Part shown: positions 23,901 to 36,617 of the stretch, one piece after another
Layout of the letters: the number at the start of each line of letters is the position of its first letter
Position numbering within the stretch: the first letter of the stretch is position 1
From: Marsupella aquatica
Lineage: Eukaryota; Marchantiophyta
NCBI GenBank assembly: GCA_973895155.1
Contig: OZ316895.1
Span: 15,996,001-16,060,000 of the forward strand
Length of the DNA: 64,000 nucleotides
Direction of reading: 5' to 3'
Program-made: the position numbers and the translations under genes
Notes under the pieces: model-generated
The model's input: only the letters and a program-made list of their open reading frames with translations
Databases searched by the model: none
What the model was told of the DNA's origin: nothing

Positions 23901-26900
23901 TCCACTTGAAATTGGAACCCTGCGTGTGTTAAGTTTAGGTAATACTTCAAGCCCTAGCTTACAGCACTCTTTGGTCCTTTGATGAGGACTCTTGACATGT
24001 TATAAAGGCTAGATCGTCTTTGGTCATGTAACCTCTTCATTTGTACTGCTGAAATTCTGACAGTAGTTTGTTTTTGGTCCCCAGACCGCCTTCATATTTG
24101 GCTCATTTTGTAGGAACTATCTAGTTTTCTTATTTCACAGAGTGTCCTTTTATGGCAGTAATTCTGGCTCAGCAATATCTACAGTGATTGTATTTTGCGT
24201 TTTTGAAGTTTTTTTTGAAGTCCATGTTTACTTATTTATGTTGTTTTCAACTGCAATTGTGGTCTTTCTGCAGGTAAGATCGTTAAGGATTCTGAACAAT
24301 TTCACAACGAGACTCACATCTGGACTGAAGGATACACTGCGATCCGCAAGTTTGCTTCAATGAAAGGTTAGGTGTTGACAGTCGATGGTCGACAATTTGG
24401 GGCTGTCCTGATTCTAGGTATCTTTCTAGAATGAACATGCGTAAAGTTTCCTTACATATCATGGTGGATTTGAAGCTCGAAAATTCTCAATCGGATGTTT
24501 CTTGATGCAGATCCTGAGAGGATTATTGAGTATAAGATGGAAGTTCTGAGGAATCCAGCAACACCATTATTCCCACTCTTTCGAGTCACTCCAGAGGATG
24601 ACAAACTTGTAAGCAGCGACAATCCATTGCCTGTTGTATTCTGCGTCTTCTGCAGATTTTAGAAGAGCTGGGCCTTTGCACCCAGATTGTTGGAGCACGT
24701 CATTTATAAGAGTTCGCACACTGGTTACCTATTGATAGCCAGAAGTTGGTATATTTAAGCTTGTCGTAATGTTTCAGAGTTAGATATTGGTGACGCCCTT
24801 GTTGCTGATGATAAAATTTTGTCAGGTGGAGGCTCCCACTGCTTCTGGGTGTTGGAAAAAAATTCTCATAAAAATCCAGAGAGCGAAGGAGAAGGCTGGA
24901 TTGTGCATCGCAACTCTTTTGGAGAAAAAGCGCCAGTCTTTTAGATCTGGTCCATCAATGTTTGGCTTTGGTGATCGAAGAGTTTCAAGATTGATCCAAG
25001 TATGTTGCTGTCTCTCGGGGGCCACTAAATATGTCATCTAGTCGTTTTCAAAGTAGATGAGTCGATACTTATACGTTGCAAAATAATCTTGACTTGGGTA
25101 GTTCTCTATCCGCTGTGTCTAGCAATTTTGATGAAATTACTGATAGGAAAGCGGACTGTCTATACGCTTTAGGTTTTTGAATGGATTTGGTTTTCTTGTG
25201 CAATCGTTCATGGATCTGAAGGCTCTGCCGAATTCAAGAGTTTGCTCGAAGTTTACTGCTTGGCTTGATAAGCGTAAGCCGGAGGAGGGTGAGGAGGAAC
25301 TTGTTCCAGCTGGATATCGACCTGTGGAGTTTCGTTGGGAGCATCTTGACCGATGCAATGTCTGTTACTTGGATGAGGCAAGTGCTTGGCCGTAACGTTG
25401 GATGAGCATATTGGACTGTTTTGTCGTCCTATCAATAGGTAGTACTGGAATTGATGTGACAGTGTGACCTAGGAAGGTACTCATGGTGTTGTATTCTAGA
25501 ACTGAGAGGTAATGTAGTTTCTTAAATTTTTATGGCATTAAGAGCAAGTCTGAGAAAGCTTGAGAAACTTGTCCTCACGTCTCTTATAGAATTAGGGGAG
25601 AGTAGATAAGTTTCTTTGCAAATGAAAATGGGCGAAGTGTTGAGCCTGATTTCTTTACATTGTTGCCTCAGGAGTATCAAGATAACCAATTATTGCAGTG
25701 TGACAAGTGCAGAACCATGGTTTGTTGATCTTCTGCTCCTTTCTTAATCTGTTCTATTCTGCTTGGATGGGGTTGGGACACTTTTCCTCCTTTATGAGAT
25801 ATATTTATGGTTTAATTCCAAGCAAGCTCTCATTCAACTTTGCTAGTGCAGAATTGGTCTACTGCGGAAAGTGAGGTCACAAGATGAGATACCTTAAACT
25901 GTTTAAACGTGAACGCTGAGAAGATGAGATCAGGTTCCAATTTGCCATAACGCGGCGTGGCTAACCATTTGTTGATATCGCATTCAGGTCCATATGTATT
26001 GCTACGGGGAGCTGGAGCCACCTGATGGTGACCTATGGCTTTGTAACCTTTGTCGTCCAGAAGCACCTAAGCGCCGCCCATTTTGCTGTCTTTGTCCAGT
26101 GACTGGTATGCTTTCTTATTCTTAGGGTATGTGAAGTGGGACATTGGTATTAAGAATAGGCGAGCGCTCTCGATAGTGGAATGTGCTTGAACAACTATTT
26201 GGAATAAATGGTTACAAGCAAATACAATCTCGATATTAGTATATGTGCAAATCTATCTACTGTTGGATTGATTTGTAGTTGAATAGCCATGCGGGAAGCT
26301 CAGTGGTCTAGATCTCAATGTTTCTGCTAAGCAATTTAGAGTTCTTACTCTGCCCTAAACGACACTAGTTCAATTCCTTATCCAAATCACCTTCTCAGTA
26401 AATTCGATATTTTACTAGTTTTTGACAATTTGAAGGTTCTGTATGGAATTTGTGCTCTATCATCTTCAGGTGGTGCTATGAAGACAACCACTGATGGGAG
26501 GTGGTGTCATCTCACTTGTGCAATGTGGACCCCCGGTAAGTGTGGTATCTATGTCACAAGAATCTTGCTTCCAGATTCTTCTTCATAAAGGGTTTTCTGA
26601 CAATCATGTGTCATTTATTTGAGCTCGTCTTTTACTTACTACTACCCATTCTTGATTGTTGTCTCATGTCTGAATTGAGGCACGATGGCCGTTGATGCCA
26701 GTGCTTTTGTCAGCTTTGCTTTTGTCAGCTTTGCGGTCACATTTATGAATATTGAGGATTCTAGCAGGCCCATTTGCATGGAGTTTAGTGACTGATCAAG
26801 GTAATTTCGTGCAGAGACCTGTCTTGTGGATGTGAAGAGGATGGAGCCAGTAGATGGAATAACGTCTATCAATAAGGTAGACTTTTATGGACGTTCCTAT

Positions 26901-29900
26901 TAGCATGATGTCTTTGTTTGATGTGGAACTGTTACACTTTGGTGGAGTACAGTATTTCAGTGATGCGAGGTAACTTGTGTTTAATATGACGTGCAAACGG
27001 GTTCTCCAGGCTCCCTAAGCAGTGGTTATCATGATGCAGGAACGATGGAAACTGATTTGCACCGTGTGCAAAGTGCCCTATGGGGCTTGCCTTCAGGTAC
27101 CTTCAGCCCTTAGTCGTTTGAAATCTGAATTCTATATCCGCATCATGTCTTAATTAAAGTTACACTTGCGCTGTCTGTGGAGATTCCATCTTTTTTGTTT
27201 GGGTTAGAAAATTGTAAGGGATTTGCGCAGGGAGTTGTTGCTTTCCTGCTATTGTGGTAAATATGAGCTTTTGCTCTTTTCAGCTTGTAAGTATGGGAAT
27301 GTAAATCCTCATCCAGCAGGCACTTTCGGACAGAGAGCTACCTCACATCAATCCAACAAACCGTATAACTATTTCTCACTGGTTGATGAGAATTGTGAAG
27401 TCTTTACGAGTTTAAGTTATGTTCTGGATGACATGTGGATACCACATTGGCTTCAGATGCTCACCATTCCTAGTTTAACCGAGAGAAGTGAATTTATGCA
27501 CGGTTAAAGTTGTTGTATGACTGCCTGCAGTGCTCTAAACCACGTTGCGGGGTAGCATTTCATCCACTCTGTGCCAGAGCAGCAGGACTGTCCACTGAGG
27601 TATGTGCGAATGCTTCATCCTTTGCTTGTGAAAAATGAGACAGAAGACAATGAGACTGTGATTTTAGCTCTGCAATGATCGATTTGACAATGAATGAATT
27701 TCGTTACAATGAATTTATCGAAGTAGGAAACTGTCTAAGGTTGAAGCAAGACTGAAGGTGTGACGCTAGCAATCACCGTGATAATAGGAGTGTGTCGGTT
27801 CATATCAGAAGATATGACCAGAAATCAGAGGTAAATCTATTGATGAGAAAGAATCTAAAAAATCGGAAGAAAATGAGTCCGATTGTCTAACTAAAACACT
27901 ATCTACTTACTAACTAACACACTACTCCTGAAACATTGTGGAACTGTACTATAACTATGAATTAACTTAGTCTAAGATTGCTCACATTGCAGACAATGGT
28001 TGTTAAAGTGCTCTTCTATTGAAGAACGTACCTGTTTAAATGTGTGGGAACTTTCCTTGTGTGATTAGATGTCTCAGGGTCCCAATGTGCTCACCTGTCG
28101 CATAATTTGCATAGTTCTTCCTTGAAATCATTCAGGTAATGGAGGATAAAGCAACAAGTTTTCCGGACCCTGAAGGAGGTCTTCAGCTCCTGACATATTG
28201 CAAGAAACACAGACTGCAAAGTGCTCAAGGAAGCTCCGCAAGGCCGCAGTCCCAGCAGACAGTTACAGCTCCACTGAAACGCCCAACTGCCAGCCCTCTA
28301 GTCCCACCTCCCCCTCCTTTCAACCCTTCAGGATGTGCTCGTAGTGGTAGGTTTCTCCACACAAGCTTCGTTCCGTTCTTAATTTTAATAAATTGCTGCA
28401 TTTCTAAGAATCCAAAACATATTACTATCACTTCAGATTGGTCAAGCAATTCGGATTCAGACTTACACCTTGCCTGTTGTTTGCAGAACCCTACAATGTC
28501 GCATCCCGTCGTGGACATAGACAGCCAGAAGCACTCGCTGCTGCTTTGGCAAAGCGCTTTTTCGTTGAGAACAAGCCTTATTTTGTAACAGGGTGTCAGC
28601 GAAATGCACCGAACCAGGATTTGAAGTCCCCGGGCGGAAGCCTGTGGTCTTGGCACTGGAAACAATCTAAATCAAGTACAGTTGTGAATGGAGAGGGTAG
28701 ATCAAATGATGACGAAGCGGACTGTGAAAAGACACCGCAATCCACTTCAGAAAGATACAGGCATATGCGCTCTACTCTACACGAACGCCTTACATTTGGT
28801 ATTGTAACCGCTCTCCTCGTCTTGGATGTTGTAGATGTTCTTGTGATTGCTTTGTCGAATTCTGAGGGCGAACGAAAAACCATGATTGAAGTGTACTGGT
28901 GCTCAGTATCCTTCTGAATTGTCAAGTGGATGTACAGGCAAATCATCAATTCATGGCTGGGGAGTCTTCACCAAACGATCCCATCGTGTTGGGGACATGG
29001 TATGACTTGATGAAACTTTTGTAGCTTAGTAAAAGCCAAAAAACAAACAGTTTGGTTCTTGTAAATTGATTCACAATCAGTCACAGTGGATGATTGGCCG
29101 CTATCTTGTCAGGCCGTAGGTGCTTGCTCAGGATAACCTTGTACAATGCTTATTGATTTTATTATGTTGAGTGTTGCAGGTTATAGAATATGCAGGAGAA
29201 ATTGTGAGACCCTCCATTGCAGATATTAGAGAACGACGTTCATATGATTCTCTTGTGGTGAGTCTTTAATTAGTTTGCGCTGCTTTAGCCTCGCTTCTGT
29301 TAGCCTGACATGACTAGAAGATGAGACTGTAAACTCTATCTGCTCCAGACGATGACTGTCCTGGAACATGCAGGGTGCAGGAACTTACATGTTCCGCATT
29401 GACGATGAGCGTGTGGTTGACGCAACTCACGCGGGAAGTATTGCGCATTTAATCAACCACTCTTGTGAGGTACACTTTAAGCACTTCAAGCATGTTAGCA
29501 GTGTGTAAACGTTGGGCGTGATAATTTTTTCAAATTGTCCTCTTCCAGCCAGTATGGAAAGCCCTTCCCCATCCTCAAAACTGAATTCAAAACCATATCG
29601 ACAAGTATTTGTTTTTGCTAAGGCTAACTGGTCTCGCATGTGAGCGTTGATGATGAGGAGCTCCGCTGGGCCTGCAAATTTTCTTTTGTTCAATTTCCAA
29701 ATTAACTCATTCCTTTGTTGATGCCGTATTTATGCGCAGCCGAACTGCTATTCAAGAGTAGTAACAGCAAGTGGCGATGATCATATCGTTATTTTTGCAA
29801 AACGAGACATCCAAGAAGTGGAGGAGTTGACGTACGATTACAGGTATATGTTCGTTGACACATCTAAAAGGGTATTTTTTGGTCCTTAAATTTGAAATAA

Positions 29901-30101
29901 AAATCCGGTCGTCCAGTTGACATTCTCATTGTGTTGACTTGTTCTCTCCTCGTTGGCAGGTTCGCTTCAAAAGATGAGCTCCTAACCTGCTACTGTGGAT
30001 GCGCTGGATGCCGGGGTTTCGTAAATACTTTTGATACAGAGAATGACCCAACTAGAATCGTTGCTCCTCGATCCGAGTTGACTAAGTGGGTTGTAACATA
30101 A
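17999..30101 (+). CDS. ATX1: ATX1/2-type trithorax histone H3K4 methyltransferase
   Basis: Predicted nuclear SET-domain enzyme that methylates histone H3 lysine 4 with AdoMet. Exons as read: 17999-18178, 18902-21261, 21469-21520, 21763-21837, 22334-22562, 22727-22847, 23314-23418, 23721-23938, 24274-24366, 24511-24608, 24826-24999, 25222-25377, 25672-25719, 25988-26105, 26470-26535, 26815-26876, 27040-27096, 27531-27599, 28136-28346, 28487-28798, 28938-28999, 29180-29257, 29374-29469, 29740-29843, 29960-30101. Phases agree throughout and give 1761 residues, well above the roughly 1060 of Arabidopsis ATX1; the excess is a disordered N-terminus. Domains: Tudor-like (about 858-915), PWWP (about 955-1035), FYRN (about 1110-1165), FYRC (about 1178-1235), PHD (about 1278-1335), extended PHD (to about 1455), SET with NHSCEPNCY (1676-1684) and YDY (1712-1714), and a Cys-rich post-SET. 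FYRN/FYRC place it with ATX1/2, not ATX3-5. Least certain: the start of exon 12 and the exon 1-2 link. Confidence 0.93.
19295..19318 (+). other. Canonical PCNA-interacting (PIP) box in the ATX-like protein
   Basis: Residues about 192-199 read QSTLDMFF, an exact match to Q-x-x-[ILM]-x-x-[FY]-[FY], followed by basic RDPKRK. It sits in disordered sequence, as PIP boxes normally do. PIP boxes are established in other chromatin enzymes such as the plant ATXR5/6 methyltransferases; its use here is inferred. Confidence 0.7.
19772..20095 (+). repeat. In-frame 17-residue tandem repeats inside the ATX-like coding exon
   Basis: About six units of a 51-bp repeat encode P-V-E-(A/S)-L-G-(I/L)-P-(Q/H)-followed by a V/I-rich half, residues about 351-458. 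The clearest four consecutive units, each 17 residues, start [27 protein letters not shown] and PVESLGIPQ. The repeat is short, hydrophobic/acidic and unlike the rest of the lysine-rich N-terminus. I do not know a family that has it. Confidence 0.85.
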
Positions 30102-31904
30102 AACCCTTTTCTTCTGGAAGTCGTCAACCTGAGGATCTTTTGTTTCCTTGATTGTTGAACTGGTCCATCAGGCCTCTTTCAGGACCGAGATGTGTGGCTT
30201 ATGATGGAGACCACAGGGCATCATTGCTGTCCAGTTTAGAGTATTCTCTTCTGTAATGGTGTTGACGACGGCTCAACAATGACAAAATCTGGAGGGGGAG
30301 TCGTCGTCACACCCTATTTTTCATTTTTTGAGAACCGCGTTTGAGCGAAGATTTTAAAGTGCGTAGTCCGAAGAAGTTGTAGGTGACACCTTAACGTCAG
30401 TGGGTTGGCAAACGCTGGTGATGAACTCTGTCGCTGGCCCTGGTCTTCCATGCAATGAAATCATCCTGAGATGCGCATAATTCAAGTCAAGGAGAGGTGC
30501 CTACATTTGAGATTATCCTGATCTGAGATTCAGAAGATGGAGTGCCATTGTTTTATCAGGCAGCTGCAGTCAACAGAGTTCCTGTACTTCAGCAACACAG
30601 CTCACAATGTTTGGCGACCAGGTCATTCAATTTTTTTGTCACCACGGTGGCTGTGCTGTCTAGTAAACAAAATTTCACCAGTACTTCCCTCGATATGTGG
30701 ATGCCGTTTTCAGCTCTTAAAATTGCGCTATGGCAAGGTCGTCAATCGCCAAGGGGTTTTGTCCTTCAATGTCTGAGTTAATTCTCCGGTCATCGTGTTG
30801 CGTGAAATAGCAGGCTGAAGATTGATGTTATGTACTGCTGTGTTGACATTTCTTTATGGAGGCCGATGGATGGAAACGCTGTGATGTCCCCAATAAGTAC
30901 TCTCTAGTTTGATCAATCTTTAAACTGCACAGGTCATTGTAATGCAATTTACCAGGAAAAGCTGGTTCGAGCAGATTAGATGGGATGCAAGTCAACAAGC
31001 TCATCTCTGAATGACTGGATATAAGGCTCTGCCGCATTTCTGCCACTGGTCGACCGTATCTGTTGCTTCATTCAGTCAATACCTGGTTTGGTATGCACGT
31101 CGCTTCCACTCCTGAGACCCTCGGGTCTTTGAAGGGGACCTGGTTTCGAACACAACATAAACTTGAGTGGAACGGTAATGTATGACTTTTGCCTGTGGTT
31201 GTACTGTTTCCTCTTTTCTTGTCTAGCTCTTACTTGTCGGACGAGGAACTTGCCAGTGTTCCACTGGATCTTGTAGTCTGCTTTATCCTCTAAGCGTGCT
31301 GTATTCGATTCCGGAGATGATCAACTACCATACTAATTATGATGTTCATGATTACTAATTCTCAAGTATCTGAAGAATCGAAGCTATATAGTTTGCATTA
31401 GTCACTTGTTCTGGCGAGTATGGAGTTCATACGGGTGACATTATCCTCATCAGTTTAATAATCATACACAGCTTATAGTCCTCCTTTTTTCTATGCACAT
31501 CCCTGTTTCTATGCACTTATATTATATGGTGGGGCCATAGAACCCATTTTTGAATGTCAATAAAAATCATGACAAAAAACATTCATGATTATCATTTAAC
31601 ATATATTATACTCATGACTTTCACATCCACAAGTTTTCCCATGCACATGGGCCATGAGTTATGGTTTAGAGTCTTCACATAAACGTTTAATACCACCCGG
31701 TCTGTAATTGGCTAACTTTCCTAAAAACTGTAATTGGCTAACTTTCCTAAAAACTTTCTCCAGAGAACGGCAAGCCATTTCCGGGGATTCGAAACTACGA
31801 AAACAAAGCTTACTTCCATGTAACTTTTTTTCTGTGTAAATGGGTCAAGACTGTAACTTTGGAAATGTTCACATGCCCCAGACGCTTTTGACCATTTGAA
31901 AGGA
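30102..31904. other. 3' flank of the ATX-like gene, no further gene seen
   Basis: The left part should contain the 3' UTR. Open frames at 30537-30781 are short and overlapping with no family resemblance. A 24-bp direct duplication (taattggctaactttcctaaaaac) lies near 31706-31755. Confidence 0.55.
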
Positions 31905-32310
31905 AACCATTCTTCTGACCGAGAAACACATAAAAGACAAAGTCCTCTTGAAAGAAGTAAAGCAGGTGTTCCACAGGGATGTCCAACCATTCAACCTACC
32001 GAGAAAGACATAAAAGACAAAGTCCTCTTGAAAGAAGTAAAGCAGGTATTCCACAACCATTCTTCCTACCTAGAAAGACATAAAAGACAAAGTCCTCTTG
32101 AAAGAAGTAAAGCAAAGCAGGTGTTCCACAGGGATGTCCAACCATTCTTCCTACCGAGGAACATAAAAGACAAAGTCCTCTTGAAAGAAGTAAAGCATAG
32201 CAGGTGTTCCACAGGGATGTCCAACCATTCTTCCTACCGAGGAAGACATAAAAGACAAAGTCCTCTTGAAAGAAGTAAAGCAGGTGTTCCACAGGGATGT
32301 CCAATTTCTG
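31905..32310. repeat. Five-copy tandem repeat, unit 70-85 bp, open on both strands
   Basis: The core aaaagacaaagtcctcttg recurs after cat at about 31929, 32009, 32079, 32162 and 32247, followed by aaagaagtaaagca and, in most units, ggtgttccacagggatgtcc. Units differ mainly by indels, with few substitutions, so the array looks young. Both strands remain open through it (152 codons plus, about 100 minus) because the unit lacks stops, not because of evident coding selection. Confidence 0.9.
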
Positions 32311-33352
32311 GCACTAGTATTGCGCATTTTATTTTGCAGGGAAGCGGACCGTGAATGAAGCCTGGTCCACCTCCGAGAAAAAACACGCAAAAATGATTTG
32401 AGAGCGGAATGAAAAGGGTAGTTCGTTGGTAAGAAAGGTGAAACGAAACAAGGGAAAAGGGTCAATGGAATTATGTAGCACTGAACAGTTTGGGAAAGGT
32501 CTGGTATGTAGTTTTGACAGCCTGCTTTCCGGAGTAGCTTCGGCCTCGGCAGCTCTAGCTTTCGTCTCATTACCAGTTGCAATAAATTTTGCTCGCTCAG
32601 TTTGGCATTCGTACCGTGAACTGACGACAGGAGGGAGCGGAGGGATCCCGAACAAAAACAATCATTGACTTGAGACTAAAAAATGTCGGAGAAGCTGGGG
32701 AGTAGATGCCCGTAGCGGTAACAAAGTAACCTCAGGTCGGGTGGCAGCACGACCTCATCAATGCCATAACCCGAGAACCTGCTTGATTGATAGAGCCAAG
32801 GCAAAGAAGTTCAGACCCTTTCGTTTCTATGTCCAATGCAAAAAATTTCAGCAACCGAGTAATCGAGGAATGCAGTGACGAGTTATTGGGAAGTTGAGTC
32901 AGAAACAGCTACGCGGACAAAGAGACGTCTCAAATCGTTTGGTTTTTCAAAGACTGTTATATCAACAAATCCTCAAATCACCATATTGTACACATGTATT
33001 GAGAATTATCAAAGTACAAACCTTAACTATACTTAATGCCAATCAATGAGTCCACAGTGCCTGGCATCCAACTTTCTCTCCTCGGGAGATTTTACTACAT
33101 GATCATTTTGATCAAGTCCAGCAAAGACTGCCCAACTCATCCTAAAACCTAAATCTTCATTGATATAGAGGGATGAGATCTAGGATCCCTCCTATTATGA
33201 CAAGAATGGTAAGGTCTGTGTTAAGCACTTCGCGCACAGTGAGTCCAAACAGATAGGTACCCACACATTGTAAGTTTGTACACAGCTATTTGTATAATAC
33301 ATTTTTTATATTATGCAGAACTTCTCTGACACAGAGCAGTTAAGGAATCACG
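32311..33352. other. Intergenic, no gene recognised
   Basis: Nothing gene-like was recognised. The right end, next to the stop codon at 33353, should be the 3' UTR of the minus-strand ClpS gene. Confidence 0.5.
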
Positions 33353-34503
33353 TTAGCAACTGCCAGATGCAGGCTCTATCGAGCTTAATAGGCCGTTGTT
33401 TCTTAGCTGTAGGCAATGTTCCTCAGCATCATCTTGGCCACAAATAATGACGACAGCCAAGCCGTTCATGTGCGCTTCGTTCATTATGTTGACTGCATTG
33501 TCAACGGACATTCCAGGTATAACTTTCATCAGGACTTGAACGACATACTCTCGTTTATTGAAGCTGTCGTTGTGTAGCATCACCCTGTATGGGGGAGATA
33601 ACTTGCGCGACTTCCTGTTGCCAGAAAATTCCAACACCGCAAGTGAGATTCAGGGCCAATATCAGCAGGAAGCCTTCCATATCCATACTTCAGGAGGAAT
33701 TACCCATTTGAAGAGGGCACACACACATGAGCTTTACTTTTATCATATCTGTGCATCTACAAGACTGGTAAGACGACAACCAACTGTATTTCCGCAGTCA
33801 ACTACACCACGATTATAAAAAATAAAAAATAAATTATGAGCTTCATCCAACTCACTTTAGGTCAAACTCTGACTCTCTCCCCGGGGTTCCCTTTTCGATG
33901 ATCGGTCTATCAAGTACTCCACCGCCTTGGCGACCAGGTCCAGTCGCGACTCTAATAGTGCAGCCTCCAACTGGTGTTATCCTTTGAACTCTGCTGACCT
34001 TCTCCACCCCTGTGAGTCCAAGACATTCCACTTCTTTACTCTATGCTTGAAAGTGTGCCTCGTCATCTGGTACTTTTTTGATTATCAGTATGTAACAATT
34101 GTCATCGTACTTCTTGAGTCGGTGCCATTTGCGAAGGAGGTATACTTCCAGACTAAAATGGAGCCGACTGAATCCAAAAAGAGACCGTCAAGTGGTCTTT
34201 AGATGACATCCTTTGGAATTTCAGAATGTTACACAAAGTTTCCGGACTCTTGAGGGGGGTTACAATTGTCCAACTAACGCTAAGACTTATATCGATGTGT
34301 ACTCATCCAAGTGCAACAGGAACACTCTGGTTCCGTGAAAGCTCGGACGAGTCCCTTGTCAAACCAATTCTCAAAGCAGACCATAACCGAGTCAGAAACA
34401 GCATATCCACTACTTGAGGATGATCAAAAGAGTCCATACCTCTGTTGCCGTTGTAAGTTGTAACAAAGCAAGAGGAGAGCACCAGACCCAATGACGCTGC
34501 CAT
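33353..34503 (-). CDS. CLPS1: Plastid ATP-dependent Clp protease adaptor ClpS
   Basis: Predicted stromal adaptor that binds N-degron or other substrates and hands them to the ClpC/ClpP protease. Three exons on the minus strand: 34503-34440, 33970-33856, 33614-33353, GT-AG, phases 1 and 2, total 146 residues; Arabidopsis CLPS1 is of similar size. The start gives MAASLGLVLSSCF, a Ser/Ala-type transit peptide beginning. Exon 2 encodes the plant-specific linker (GGGVLDRPIIEKGTPGRE). Exon 3 holds the ClpS core: PYRVMLHNDSFN (residues 68-79; the Asn-Asp pair contacts the substrate N-terminus in bacterial ClpS), KREYVVQVLMKVIPG for ClpC/ClpA docking, and His108 in EAHMNG, equivalent to the N-degron pocket His. 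The exon 2 acceptor has a weak pyrimidine tract and is the least certain boundary. Confidence 0.93.
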
Positions 34504-36000
34504 ATGTGGAAACGCGAAGTTACCAGTGACAACAGTTCACCCACTTTGCGATGAATCCCTGCAACACAGATGATAGCATTCAGTGCTCTGTATGCTCCTA
34601 GATCCCTAACAGCTAATCTAAGACACATTGGAGAGGTTACAATTAAGTTTAAAGGGAACTAGGTAACAGAAAACTGTTGGAGAGAATGTTGAGCACCAAA
34701 ATATTTAGGATGTACGATTGGCCCCGAGCAACTAGAAGGGACAGGCAAACGAGCGGCAGCAGAATTGGTTCGGAACATCCTTAGAGCACTGGATATAAAG
34801 AGTTTCAATTCGAGATTCGATATCGTCCACTTCCATTGACAAAACATGTCAGGAAAACTCTAGATATCCTCTGAAGCGGAGATCAACAAAACAGTTCATA
34901 CCGGTCATAGTATCGTTCAACGAGAGAAAAGATAAAGACAGCCAGCGAGAGGAACACAGAAACATATACAAGAATGAAAGCCTTGCAAGAGGTGCAAGTG
35001 GAGATTCCGCTGGATCTCTTAGGTTGTCTTCATTCGACCCAAAAAGCCCCTCTCACAGACCAGATCGTAGGAACCGATCATCCAGAACCAATGCTCCCAG
35101 ATTTTTCGATTTTTTCCATCTTTGGCTCGTTTCAGTACCATTTGGATGTCTCTTCTAAAAAATTCCAATGATTGAAGAGCTGATAAATTTGAACAAAGAT
35201 GGATCTTTTTTCGGTAAAGCACAGGGAAGAGAAAACTCCTGACCCAAACAACACAAGTCTTCGCGACCAATACTATGTACAGACATGAGAAGTAACTTCC
35301 CCACAGCGATTCACCGAATCCACGGATAGAATTCACAACATAAGAGAGCAATGAAGCCCATTGGGCAGAATCATATCGCTTGGGCTCATACTTTTACCTT
35401 GACGAAGTTCACAACATCAGCGATATCTATGGATGTCATTACAATTAATGACAGACACCATGAAATAATGGAGCCAACGAAAAGACAGGGAGACTAGTGG
35501 ACTACGGAATAAGTACGCTGGATCAAAACAATTCAGCGAAGAAATGCGTGAAGCATGGTACGTTACAAATTAGAGGTAGGCGGAAGGAGCTGACAAATCG
35601 TCGAGCCGCCAACAATTCCGAATCACAATTAACTTGCTGCACTCATGCGCACGGCTCCGCAACGAACCAGCTGACCAGGGGAATTGAACGACCACATCGC
35701 TGTCATCCAGACACAGAGTGCACCGCACTGCCCTGGAAAGAGGCGAAAAGGTACCCCACGCTCCCCGCCTCGAAATAAAGGGAGCCACACAGTCGCCGAA
35801 GTAGATAAAATACAGTAAGGGACTACGGGGCAGCACTGGGCAGGGCAGCAGCGCAGGACCTGGAACGGAAGGGAAAGGATGGGAAGACCGAGCAGCTCAA
35901 GCCGGGCAGGGTGACGATCCAAGTCAGAAAGAGCTCTTGGGAAGAAGCGAAGAGAATAGAAGAGAAGAAAATTATGGAGAGCAAAACGCAACAGTGCAAG

Positions 36001-36029
36001 GACAGACAGACAGACAGACAGACAGACAG
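36001..36029. repeat. (CAGA)n microsatellite
   Basis: About seven perfect gaca units. Confidence 0.95.
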
Positions 36030-36570
36030 GGAAGGACGGCGGGGGAAGAAGCAGCAGACAAGGGAGAAGGAAAGATTGTCGTGCTCTCAGTCATAATCCG
36101 TAAAGTACCGTGATGAGAATCGCCGCGCGCGCCGACCGTTTTCAATCTCAATCAGAAGCAAGACGAGCGCCTCCAAGCCAAGGCAAGGCAATCACAAACC
36201 AAGAGATCGGTCGAGAGATTTGGTGGAAATGCTCTGTTCCAATTCTAATATATTCTATTCTATTGATGAGCAGCAGCGCCGACACCACCAGCCCGGGAGC
36301 GGGGAAAGCTCGAGGTAGCCATGGACTCCTCCCTCGTCCTACAGTAATCTAGTCTTCTGTTCTGTTCTGTTCAGTTCAGTCCATTCCATTTCATAGGAGT
36401 AGAACTGTAGTTCGAGTCCTTCCTGTGGGCACACAGCCAGTGAGCCGAGCGAAGTGGAGGAAAGGCTGTCCTTCGTTCAATTGGATGTTTTAAGGCAAAA
36501 AGAAAGGCTGTCCTTCGCTGCTGATTCGCATGAAAGGCAGAGAAACGAAGACGGAGGGATCGGAGAAAGA

Positions 36571-36617
36571 GGGCGGGCGGGACGGGACGGGACGCGAAGG
36601 GACGGGACGGGACGGGA
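36571..36617. repeat. (GGGAC)n tract with G-quadruplex potential
   Basis: Repeated gggac/gggcg units give at least six GGG runs with 2-7 base spacers on the plus strand, which satisfies the usual G-quadruplex pattern. C-rich boxes on the plus strand follow at about 36683-36700. Confidence 0.8.

Noticed and set aside
26290-26380. tRNA-like A box (aagctcagtggtctaga) and B box (agttcaattcc) in an ATX-like intron
   Set aside because: The boxes are about 70 bp apart, too far for a normal tRNA, the flanks do not pair as an acceptor stem and no target duplication was found. At most it is an old SINE relic.
31896-32582. Long overlapping frames on both strands over the five-copy repeat
   Set aside because: Openness follows from a stop-free repeat unit whose copies happen to keep frame; no start context, exon structure or family match.
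32426-32668. 80-codon plus-strand frame starting MVRKVKRNKG
   Set aside because: No recognisable domain and no splice-linked neighbours; length is within chance.
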